Source of the DNA: Kitasatospora sp. MMS16-BH015
GTDB lineage: Bacteria; Actinomycetota; Actinomycetes; Streptomycetales; Streptomycetaceae
Assembly: GCF_002943525.1 (NCBI RefSeq)
Contig: NZ_CP025394.1
Location: 2,108,001 to 2,172,000, forward strand
DNA length: 64,000 nucleotides
Reading direction: 5' to 3'
Both the position numbers and the translations under genes were made by a program. Positions 51,583 through 59,157 of this stretch are shown one piece after another (position 1 is the first letter of the stretch; every line of letters begins with the position of its first letter). Under the pieces are notes generated by a model. That model did no database searches, was not told the origin of the DNA, and saw only the letters and a list, made by a program, of their open reading frames with translations.

Positions 51583-52845
51583 TCAGAACAGGCCGTGCCA
51601 CAACTGCTCGATCACCACGGACCACCACGTGCTGTCGTCCCGGAAGACCTCCGGATCCGTCTCCACCAATGCAGCCTGGAAGCCGGCGACGACCGCCCCC
51701 GCCTCCACCTGGTCGAGGCCGACCAGCGCGGCGCGGGCATCGGCCAGCAGCACGAGACTGCGCAGGAACGTCGACAGCGAGCCGTTGACGAACCGTCCGC
51801 TCACCGTCCGAGGATGAACGGCCCAGACCGAACCCGCCCCCTCACCCGCGCAGCGGACCGCGATGACGCAGAACCCGTCCGTACCGATCCGGGTGAAGTC
51901 GGCCAGGCGCTCCATCGTCTCGGGCGCGATGGTGTCGGCCTGACCGCGCAGGTGGGTGCGCAGGTCGGCGAACAGCCCACCGACCGGGGGCAGTTCGAGC
52001 TGGTCCGCCGTGAAGAACAGCGGCACCTCGGCGGGCTGGCCGGCCCAGGTGAGAGTGGCACGAGAGGCGTCCGGCAGCGCGCTGGCCGCCAGGTCGTCCG
52101 CGTCGTACCGGACCACCGACTCGAACGCCGCCGTCAGACGCCGCCCCAACTCCACATCCCGGACGGACTCGGCCGGCGTGACGGCGCCGGACGCCGGCGC
52201 CGTCACGCGGTTCGGGTATGGCGGTGCGGGGCGCACCTCGCGCTGCACCTGCTCGACGAGAGCGGCCACACCGTCGCCGCGCTCCTCCGCCGTGATGCCG
52301 TAGGAGTGGTCGAAGGTGATCTCGGCACCGGAGAAGCGCCGTTCGAGCAACTCCGCCGCATAACCACCGGGCAGGGTGGCCGGCCGCAGCGCGGTGTGGA
52401 TCGTCCGGACGGCCTCCGCGGGCACCCCGAGCCGCGCCAGTTCAGCCACCAACCGGTGCTCCACCGGCACCAGACCAGGCCCGGCGGCGAGTTCGACCCG
52501 CCGCTCCTCCCCACCCGCCTGCTCGACATACGTGGCAACCAGCGTGTTCCCGGGCCCGGTGACCGGCCGCACGTGCAACCGGTACGCCTCGATCACCTCA
52601 TCCGCCGGCACCGAAGGCCACACCGTGAGCTCACCACTACGCCGGTCCACCACCCCACACGCCTGCCCCACCTGAGCCGGCGGCCGCCGCATCCCCGTCA
52701 CCGGATCCCGCTCCAACGGCGCAGGCGCCGCCCACACCACCCACCCCAGCTCGAACTCCCGATGCCGCACCTCACGACGCCTACCATCACCGACCGCGTT
52801 CAGCCAGCTATCGGCTGTGTTGAGAGCTTGTTCCTGGCTGATCAC
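51583..52845 (-). CDS. Two-domain immunity protein, YrhB/Imm35-like N-terminus and SUKH-4-like C-terminus
   Basis: 420 residues. The first 85 (ISQEQALNTADSWLNAV...FELGWVVWAAPAPLERDP) match the YrhB/Imm35 immunity fold. From about 175 on it is SUKH-4-like: TFDHSYGITAEERGDGVAAL, VPLFFTADQLELPPVGGLFAD, and a C-terminal DDSTWWSVVIEQLWHGLF. SUKH proteins neutralise many polymorphic toxins by binding them in the cytoplasm. The GTG at 52845 has aggag 5 bases upstream. It lies downstream of the copy A toxin on the same strand, the usual place for an immunity gene, but separated by 294 bases and a hairpin, so it likely has its own promoter. Confidence 0.75.
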   Translation of the reverse strand: MISQEQALNTADSWLNAVGDGRRREVRHREFELGWVVWAAPAPLERDPVTGMRRPPAQVGQACGVVDRRSGELTVWPSVPADEVIEAYRLHVRPVTGPGNTLVATYVEQAGGEERRVELAAGPGLVPVEHRLVAELARLGVPAEAVRTIHTALRPATLPGGYAAELLERRFSGAEITFDHSYGITAEERGDGVAALVEQVQREVRPAPPYPNRVTAPASGAVTPAESVRDVELGRRLTAAFESVVRYDADDLAASALPDASRATLTWAGQPAEVPLFFTADQLELPPVGGLFADLRTHLRGQADTIAPETMERLADFTRIGTDGFCVIAVRCAGEGAGSVWAVHPRTVSGRFVNGSLSTFLRSLVLLADARAALVGLDQVEAGAVVAGFQAALVETDPEVFRDDSTWWSVVIEQLWHGLF

Positions 52846-53139
52846 AAAAACTCCTAGGTCGTTCCTGATGAGCACGTTCGGGTGGTCGGAAGGGTGAGGA
52901 CTGGTTCGTAGAAGGCGGGAAAATCCGGTGGCCAGCGCGGGGCGCATGACGGGTTGATCTCGAGCTAGATGTCCGCTCCGCCACAAAGCAGGTGGCCTTG
53001 CCCAGGCCACGACGGCGCGGGCACGGCTGGTTCGTGCCCGGTGCGCATCAATCTCTTGTGCCTGCCGGGATGACGGCAGGGACCACTGGTCAGCTGAATC
53101 GCCTGCCGCCCCTGGAGCGAAAGTAGCCGCGCTCCAGGC
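52846..53139. other. Spacer between toxin A and its immunity gene
   Basis: 294 bases. It ends, beside the toxin stop, with a hairpin (cctggagcg / cgctccagg, about 53112-53139). The rest shows no convincing gene; a short frame rich in Arg/Lys runs through it but overlaps the toxin coding end. Confidence 0.5.
53112..53139 (-). terminator. Hairpin directly after the copy A giant gene
   Basis: 9-bp perfect arms cctggagcg and cgctccagg around a loop of about 10 nt, touching the stop codon. Confidence 0.55.
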
Positions 53140-56100
53140 TCACATCCAGTCGAAGGGATCAAAGGGCTTGCCGTCGTCCACGACTTCCCCGTCCGTCTCA
53201 CTCCCCTCGCCAGCTTCCTCTTCTTCTTCCTTGGCTTTCCGGTCGGCTTCCTCTTCTTCTTCCTTGGCCTTCCGGGCGACATCCTCCTCTTGCTCCTTGG
53301 CCTTCATGCGCTCTTCGAACTTCCTTATCCGCTCTGCGGTATCTCTGTCTCGCCTTTCCTGCTCCTCTTGCTCACGCTGCTCCCTGGCATCCCTTTGCGC
53401 TTTCTGATCCTCGGTCAGCTCGGGCCGAGAAGCAGCGCTTCGGGCCTCCGAGTCCCTTATATCTTGCCGTTCGTCATACTTCATCGTCGAGGAGTCGTAT
53501 ACCGGGACATCGGGATCCGTAATAATGTGGAAGTTTTCCGTGACCTTGCTCCAGGGAATGATGAACTCGAAGTTCTTCGAGCCACCAGCGAGCTGGTGGC
53601 GGATCACAATGTTCTCCGCCGCAAGGTCAGCGATCAGACCATCTCCCGAATTTAGCATACCAGGATTATTATTTCGGATCTTTTCCGCAAGCATCCCACT
53701 CACCGCCTCCTCATTCGGCGCGACGACATGGAATTTCGACGGCTGCCTCTTGGGCTCCTCACCCTCGGGGGCCACCTCGGAGGAGTAGGGATGTATTTCC
53801 AAGCCCCCAACCTTCTCGGGCCTGATGGATATCCTCACTCTAGAGAAAGCATCCCCCGCTTCCTTCATGCACTTTATCGGAGCCATATCGACGGCACTAC
53901 TAGCGAGGTTGGCAGCCTTTTCGGTCTCTTCCTTCCTCATCGAAGCCTCATAGTCGTCAGGATTATTTTTGAACTGCTCGGCAGCATCATGCATAGCTTG
54001 CTCGGCGATTTTGGCGTGATTCTTGGCGGCAGCGACAGCCGTATCGATGACGGATTCCTTCACCTTCATGTACCCCGCCGCCCCCTTATGGCTCTCGGTC
54101 ACATAAAGACCCTGCCATTCATTGGTTGCATTCCCCTGCCTGCGAGGGATCACAATCTGACTGCCGGAACCGCTGGACTCGACGTATTTCGTCAAGTCTT
54201 CCTTTGTGCCACCGTGATAGAAGAAGAAATCCTCGGTGATCTTGTATGGCTCAGACTGTTTCGCATGCAATTCAGTCTGCTTGTCGACATGAGCGTTAAG
54301 GTCGTCGAACGGCCGCTCATGCGCCCTGAGTTCGGGTGTCTCTATGGAACTGGCATCAGGACTGCCAGCCGGTTCCTGTCCATCTGCGAGCGTTACGTCA
54401 TCGCTATTTCCCGGCCGTTCAGGAGCCCGGCGTTCGGTGGCGGGGTCGTGGTTGGGGTCGCTGTGGGGGGCGGGGGTGACGGGCTTGCGGTTCGGGTCGA
54501 GGGGGATGGCGAATACGGCGCCGCTGTCGCCGTTGCGGAGGGGCTTGTCCTCGCGTCCGCCGGTCTGACCGTCGAGGTAGGTGATCCGGTCATTGTGGTT
54601 TACGGCGACCCAGGTGTGAGAGCGGCCGTTTTCGTCGATGGTCATGATGGCGGCCTTCGAGCCGTGACCGCTACCCCGGAGGGTGTCCTCCAGACGATTG
54701 AAGGCGTCCGGTCCGTCGCCGAGATCGGAGAACTTGGCGCCGAGGTTGCGCTCGATGCGGTCACGACCGCCGAGCTCACCGAGGTCGGAAGGGTTGCCAT
54801 GCTCATCGAACTCCGGGGTGCGGGCGGCGGCGGGGGTGGGGTGGCCGTCGAAGGTGTCGAGCAGGGCCAGGGTCGCATCGACGCAGTTGTTGTTGCGGCC
54901 GGGCTTGAGCTGGTCAAGCGGGTTGAGCCGCTTGTCGCCGTTGATGACGGTATGCCAGTCGCCCTCCCAGGGGTCCGGGTGACGCTGGGCAGTGCCGTCC
55001 GGGTTCTTCGGAACGGCCAGCTTCACCCGCTCCTCGTCCTCGACAGAGGGCTTCTCGAGTCCGCCCTCCTCGCCCAACGGGCGGTCCTCGATGGCCGGCC
55101 GGAAGGGCTCCTCATGGGGCTCCGGCTGGCCGACCGGGTCCTCCTCATGGGGGTTGTGGTTCGTCTGCTCCTCGTGCGGAGTTATGTCGTCCGGGGTGTG
55201 CGAGGTGGTTGCCTCGGGCTCGCCCTCAATGTGGTCCGTGGTACCGCCCTCGCGGGGGCGGCCGCCCTCAGTGGTGTTCGGACGGTCCGACTCGCCGGGC
55301 TTAGGGTTCTGGTGCTCGTTGACCGGAGGACGGACCTCGGTGTTCTCGTTTACGGGCTTCGGCTTGTCGGCAGGAGCGCCAGTACCGGGCTCTTCCACTC
55401 GCGGCCGGGCCGGACCGAACCTGAGCCCGGAGCCCCCGGGCCCGGCTGACGTCTCGCGCGGCGGTCGGCCGGTCGGCCCACCGGAGGATCCGGCGGTCGG
55501 CGGGCGGTCCGGTCCACCGGGACGGGAGCCAGCGGAGTGGACGGGGCCCGAGGTGAAGCCGCCGCCAGGCGCCATCGGCGGGACAGCTGTCTGCTGGCCG
55601 GAATTGGCAGGCGCATCACCGTCGTGGGGCTGCGCACCGTCGGGGTTGGCGAGGAGGGTGTCGCCCGAGGCGGCGCTCTGGCGCGGCGGAGCGGAAGAGC
55701 TCTTGGTACCGCCGTCGATGTGGGTGGTCGGCGCGGAGCCGCTCAGGTGGGCGCCGCCGGGGATGTTCAGGTTCGGCGCAGCGTGGGCCCCGGACGCCGA
55801 GTTGCCGCCCCCGGACGCGGTCTCCTGGTAGGCGGGCGGCGCCTCGTGGTTCGACTTCTCGGCTACGGGCTCATAGGCCGGGGGCGCGTCGTGCCCGGAC
55901 TTCTCGCTCGCAGGCTCGTACGCCGGAGGAGCGTCATGGCCCGTCTTCTCCCCGGCAGGCTCGTACGCCGGAGGAGCGTCATGACCGGACTTCTCGGGCG
56001 CAGGCTCGTACGCGGGCGGCGCGTCGTGGCCGGACTTCTCCCCCGCAGGCTCGTACGCCGGAGGAGCGTCCTCGCCCGTGTGCGGCTGCTGGTCGAACTC

Positions 56101-57807
56101 GTCGTGGGAGATGGTCTGGTGGCCGTCCTCGGCCGTCGAGGTGTACTCGGGGACGGGGTCGTGGTGGGTCGTCTGCTCGTACGAGGGCGGCGGCGAGTCC
56201 TGGTTGTCCCGGGTCTCGTGTGACGGCGGAGCGTCGCTCTCGTGCTCGGCGGCCGGTGCAGGCTCCTCGACGTGCGGAGTGGGCTCGTTGGAGTGGTCGG
56301 GCCCGCTGACGTCGAGGTACTGGAGCTGGCTCTCGTCGATCGGGTCGTCCTCGTGCGGCCTCGACTGCTCCTCGGCCGGCGGAGCCTGGTGCTCCTGGAC
56401 GACCGGCTCGTGCGCGACCGGCTCCGGGTCGTCCGGCACGACGTGCTCCTCGAACCGGCCGCCGGCAGCCCGGACCTCGTCCGGGTGGGTGCCGTCACCG
56501 ACGTTCAGGTACTGGTACTTGAGCGGAGCCTCCTCACCACCCGACTCCTCCGACGCCTTCGGCGGCTGCTCGGCGGAGTGCTCCGAACCCGAACCGGACG
56601 GGCGGTCGGAGCCGAACGGGGCGATCTTGCCGGTGCTCTCGTGCGGGGAGGAGGAAGGCGGGGAGTTGCCGGGGCCGTGGTACGTGCTGTTGTCGCCACC
56701 GCTCCCGGAGGACGGCGGCGGGCCGTCCTGACGGCCACCCTCGCCCGAGGGGACGGGGTCGCCGATCTCCGAGGTGGACGGCGGCGGGCCGTCCTGACGG
56801 CCGCCCTCACCGGACGGGACCGGGTCGCCGATCTCCGGAGTGCCGCCCTCATGGGCACCGGCCTCGTGAGCGCCGCCCCCGGGAACGCCACCCTCGGGGC
56901 CGAACTTCGGCGGGCCGTTGAAGTGGTCGCGGATGCCCTGGGCACCCGCGTGGATCCCGACCCCCGCGCCGCCGGAGAGGCCGGAGCCGAGCAGGCTGTT
57001 GGGGTCGACCTTGCCGGTCATCGCCAGCTGGGTGACCACGTCGGTACCGACACCGGTCGCCGCGCCGTGGGCTATCCGGCCGCCGAGCGTGCCCATGGCA
57101 CCCTTGCCCAGCGCCGAGTTGCCCAGCACGCCGAGGCCCTTGCCGAGCAGGTGGCCGGCCGCGCCCGAGATGGCACCGCCCTCCACCGCCTGCCCGAGCT
57201 CCTTCATGTCGATGCTCTTGCGGTGCCCCTCGGCCACCTCGATGCCCTGCGCCAGCAGGTTGATGGCACCCATCTGGATGGCCATCCTGAGCGCGAACTT
57301 CAGCGCGTCCTTCAGCAGCGTCTTGAGGGCCGCCATCACGGCCGCCCGCCCCGCCGCGATGATCTCCGGAATGGTCGCCATCGACGCGCCGAGCGTCTCG
57401 ACCGCCGCCGCCTCGGCGGTGGCGATCTCCACGGCCATGATGCCGAGCTGGGCCACGATGGTGATCTTCGCCGTCTCGGCCGAGTTGGCCATGCTCTCCA
57501 GCATGTCGCCCATGCCGCGGCAGGCCTGCACCATGCCGGGGATGAGGCCCGGGTCCTCCTCGGTGCCCTTGCCGGTCGTGTAGTCGGCCCAGGCCGCAGC
57601 CGCCGCCTCCGCGCCACCGCCGCGCTGGCCCTCCAGGGCGTTCTTCATCGTCGTGTCGGCCAACTGGCCGGCGTGCTCGATGCCGTCGGCGGTCTTGCGC
57701 CAGTGGTCGGCCATCTCACGCAGCTGGTCCTCGTCGGCCTCCGGCCAACGGCAGCCCGCGAGCAGCAGCAGGACCCACTGAAGGGGTTCGGGAAGTTCTT
57801 GAGCCAT
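53140..57807 (-). CDS. Polymorphic toxin (copy A): WXG100-like N-terminus, papain-fold toxin domain, ART-like tip
   Basis: 1555 residues. 1-260: WXG100-like helical and hydrophobic-helix region, strongly similar to copy B. 300-900: disordered, with 15-residue PPAY repeats. 950-1095: papain-fold toxin domain 1 (glutamine deamidase/protease type): Cys975 in NNNCVDATLALL, His1064 in SHTWVAVN, Asp1079 in YLDGQTG. 1185-1420: ADP-ribosyltransferase-like start YHGGTKEDL (His1198) and GLYVTESHKGAAGYM (Tyr1235). The last 100 residues are an acidic/basic coiled coil. The part encoded at 53140 to about 54415 is clearly lower in GC, with codons such as AAT, ATA and CTA, so the tip looks transferred. GGAAAG-N12-ATG start. 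Confidence 0.83.
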   Translation of the reverse strand: MAQELPEPLQWVLLLLAGCRWPEADEDQLREMADHWRKTADGIEHAGQLADTTMKNALEGQRGGGAEAAAAAWADYTTGKGTEEDPGLIPGMVQACRGMGDMLESMANSAETAKITIVAQLGIMAVEIATAEAAAVETLGASMATIPEIIAAGRAAVMAALKTLLKDALKFALRMAIQMGAINLLAQGIEVAEGHRKSIDMKELGQAVEGGAISGAAGHLLGKGLGVLGNSALGKGAMGTLGGRIAHGAATGVGTDVVTQLAMTGKVDPNSLLGSGLSGGAGVGIHAGAQGIRDHFNGPPKFGPEGGVPGGGAHEAGAHEGGTPEIGDPVPSGEGGRQDGPPPSTSEIGDPVPSGEGGRQDGPPPSSGSGGDNSTYHGPGNSPPSSSPHESTGKIAPFGSDRPSGSGSEHSAEQPPKASEESGGEEAPLKYQYLNVGDGTHPDEVRAAGGRFEEHVVPDDPEPVAHEPVVQEHQAPPAEEQSRPHEDDPIDESQLQYLDVSGPDHSNEPTPHVEEPAPAAEHESDAPPSHETRDNQDSPPPSYEQTTHHDPVPEYTSTAEDGHQTISHDEFDQQPHTGEDAPPAYEPAGEKSGHDAPPAYEPAPEKSGHDAPPAYEPAGEKTGHDAPPAYEPASEKSGHDAPPAYEPVAEKSNHEAPPAYQETASGGGNSASGAHAAPNLNIPGGAHLSGSAPTTHIDGGTKSSSAPPRQSAASGDTLLANPDGAQPHDGDAPANSGQQTAVPPMAPGGGFTSGPVHSAGSRPGGPDRPPTAGSSGGPTGRPPRETSAGPGGSGLRFGPARPRVEEPGTGAPADKPKPVNENTEVRPPVNEHQNPKPGESDRPNTTEGGRPREGGTTDHIEGEPEATTSHTPDDITPHEEQTNHNPHEEDPVGQPEPHEEPFRPAIEDRPLGEEGGLEKPSVEDEERVKLAVPKNPDGTAQRHPDPWEGDWHTVINGDKRLNPLDQLKPGRNNNCVDATLALLDTFDGHPTPAAARTPEFDEHGNPSDLGELGGRDRIERNLGAKFSDLGDGPDAFNRLEDTLRGSGHGSKAAIMTIDENGRSHTWVAVNHNDRITYLDGQTGGREDKPLRNGDSGAVFAIPLDPNRKPVTPAPHSDPNHDPATERRAPERPGNSDDVTLADGQEPAGSPDASSIETPELRAHERPFDDLNAHVDKQTELHAKQSEPYKITEDFFFYHGGTKEDLTKYVESSGSGSQIVIPRRQGNATNEWQGLYVTESHKGAAGYMKVKESVIDTAVAAAKNHAKIAEQAMHDAAEQFKNNPDDYEASMRKEETEKAANLASSAVDMAPIKCMKEAGDAFSRVRISIRPEKVGGLEIHPYSSEVAPEGEEPKRQPSKFHVVAPNEEAVSGMLAEKIRNNNPGMLNSGDGLIADLAAENIVIRHQLAGGSKNFEFIIPWSKVTENFHIITDPDVPVYDSSTMKYDERQDIRDSEARSAASRPELTEDQKAQRDAREQREQEEQERRDRDTAERIRKFEERMKAKEQEEDVARKAKEEEEEADRKAKEEEEEAGEGSETDGEVVDDGKPFDPFDWM
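55830..56090 (-). repeat. 45-bp in-frame repeats encoding PPAY units
   Basis: Six units of about 15 residues (pattern SGHDAPPAYEPAGEK) in tandem within the copy A giant gene. Confidence 0.88.
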
Positions 57808-57813
57808 GGTGCG

Positions 57814-59097
57814 TCAGTGCTTTCCGGTCGTGGGGCGCGGGTTGTAAGGCACGTGCGGGGCGGGCGCGGTGTATCCAGGAGGCGGGGCCATACCGCCCGA
57901 GCCGCCGGATCCGCCGTCACCACCGGCGAAGCTCCCGCTGGCGAACAGCTCCGAGCCGTCGTAGCCGGCGGCCATCTCCTTGAGGTTCTCGGCAACGCCT
58001 TGGAGCCGCTGGGCCAGGGTCTTGATGCCCTTCTGGCTCTGCTCGCTGTAGTGCAGGTAGCCCTTCTCGCCCTCGGAGAACTGCTTGCCGGATTCGTCCT
58101 TGCCCCACGGGGCGTTCGACTCCAGGCTGCTGAGGAAGGAGGTCAACGTGCTGCCGAGCTCGGCGATCTGCTCAGCTGCGGAGAGCATCGGGTTGACCGC
58201 CGACTTGTACTGGTCGACGTTGACCTGGAAGCCGTCACCCGCTCCCCCGCCACCGCCGCTGCCGCCCACGGGCTGGTTCTGCGCGGCGGCACTGCGCGCG
58301 ACCGAATCGGGAAGCGTCCCCTGCTGCTTCGGCACCCCGGCCTCGGTCGGCATCGCCGGGGTCACGTTGCCCAGGGCGGCCTGCTGCGCGTCCGAGATCG
58401 GGCTCCCCACCTCGTGCGCGGGAATCCCCTGCTGCGCCGGCTCCGAAGCGATCGGCATGCCCTGCTCATTGGGCACCGCCGCCACCTGAGCCGGCTCCAC
58501 CGGCCCACCGAACGGATCGGTCGCCGGGATCCCCTGCTGCGCCGGGATCCGCGCCGTCTGCGCCTCCGAGATCGGGCTCCCCACCTCGTGCGCGGGAATC
58601 CCCCTAGCCATCGCCGACTCCGCCGGGACCGACTCGATCGGAGCCCCCAGCACCGTGCCCTCCCGCGGCATCATGCGCGCGGGCATCTCCCCGTCACCGA
58701 GCGGCATCGCCGTCCCCACCCGGTATGCAGGCATCTCGCCTTCGCCCATCGACACCCCCGCGCTCACATGCTGCGCCGGGATCTCGCCCTCGCCCATCGG
58801 CACCGCCGTCCCCACCCGGTACGCAGGAATCTCGCCCTCACCCATCGGCACCGCCGTACCCACCCGGTACGCAGGCATCTCGCCCTCACCCATCGGCATC
58901 GCCGTACCGACCCGGTACGCAGGCGTCTCGGCCTGGGTGAAGACCGGCTCCTCCGGGAGGCGGTAGCCCTCGCGGGGCATGGCCGGGATCTCCTCGGTCC
59001 GGTACATCTCGCGGGGGACGGAGGCGGGCATCTCCTCGACCCGGTAGCCGTCCCGCTCCTCGCGGGCTGGTGTGTCGTCACGGTACTGACTGCTCAT
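57814..59097 (-). CDS. WXG100-like protein with N-terminal repeat stalk (copy A)
   Basis: 427 residues. The stalk (about 1-270) has five 16-residue units like MPAYRVGTAVPMGEGE and two copies of GIPAHEVGSPIS. After a Gly-rich hinge, the domain FQVNVDQYKSAVNPMLSAAE...APWGKDESGKQFSEGEKGYLHYSEQSQKG...LKEMAAGY is clearly the same as in copy B, as is the end RPTTGKH. The stalk repeats are unrelated in sequence to those of copy B. The gene ends 6 bases before the giant toxin gene, as in copy B, so the pair is conserved as a unit. Confidence 0.76.
   Translation of the reverse strand: MSSQYRDDTPAREERDGYRVEEMPASVPREMYRTEEIPAMPREGYRLPEEPVFTQAETPAYRVGTAMPMGEGEMPAYRVGTAVPMGEGEIPAYRVGTAVPMGEGEIPAQHVSAGVSMGEGEMPAYRVGTAMPLGDGEMPARMMPREGTVLGAPIESVPAESAMARGIPAHEVGSPISEAQTARIPAQQGIPATDPFGGPVEPAQVAAVPNEQGMPIASEPAQQGIPAHEVGSPISDAQQAALGNVTPAMPTEAGVPKQQGTLPDSVARSAAAQNQPVGGSGGGGGAGDGFQVNVDQYKSAVNPMLSAAEQIAELGSTLTSFLSSLESNAPWGKDESGKQFSEGEKGYLHYSEQSQKGIKTLAQRLQGVAENLKEMAAGYDGSELFASGSFAGGDGGSGGSGGMAPPPGYTAPAPHVPYNPRPTTGKH
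57820..57825 (-). promoter_or_regulatory. Atypical ribosome-binding site of the copy A giant gene
   Basis: GGAAAG, 12 nt, ATG at 57807; inside the final Gly-Lys codons of the WXG gene, exactly as in copy B. Confidence 0.5.
58685..58925 (-). repeat. 48-bp in-frame repeats (16-residue units)
   Basis: Five tandem units encoding variants of MPAYRVGTAVPMGEGE in the stalk of the copy A WXG gene. Confidence 0.85.
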
Positions 59098-59157
59098 CAG
59101 GGGTCCTCGTCAACTGGGGAAGCTGTGGGGGGTGGAGCCGGGGTGCTGCGGGAGCCG

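Noticed and set aside
52965..53282. A Lys/Arg-rich frame between toxin A and the immunity gene, considered as a small immunity protein
   Set aside because: It overlaps the toxin C-terminus in another frame; the basic N-terminus is the shadow of the Glu/Lys coiled coil.
44629..59000. Repeat arrays considered as CRISPR
   Set aside because: All are in-frame tandem protein repeats with no unique spacers, no palindromic repeat ends and no cas genes.
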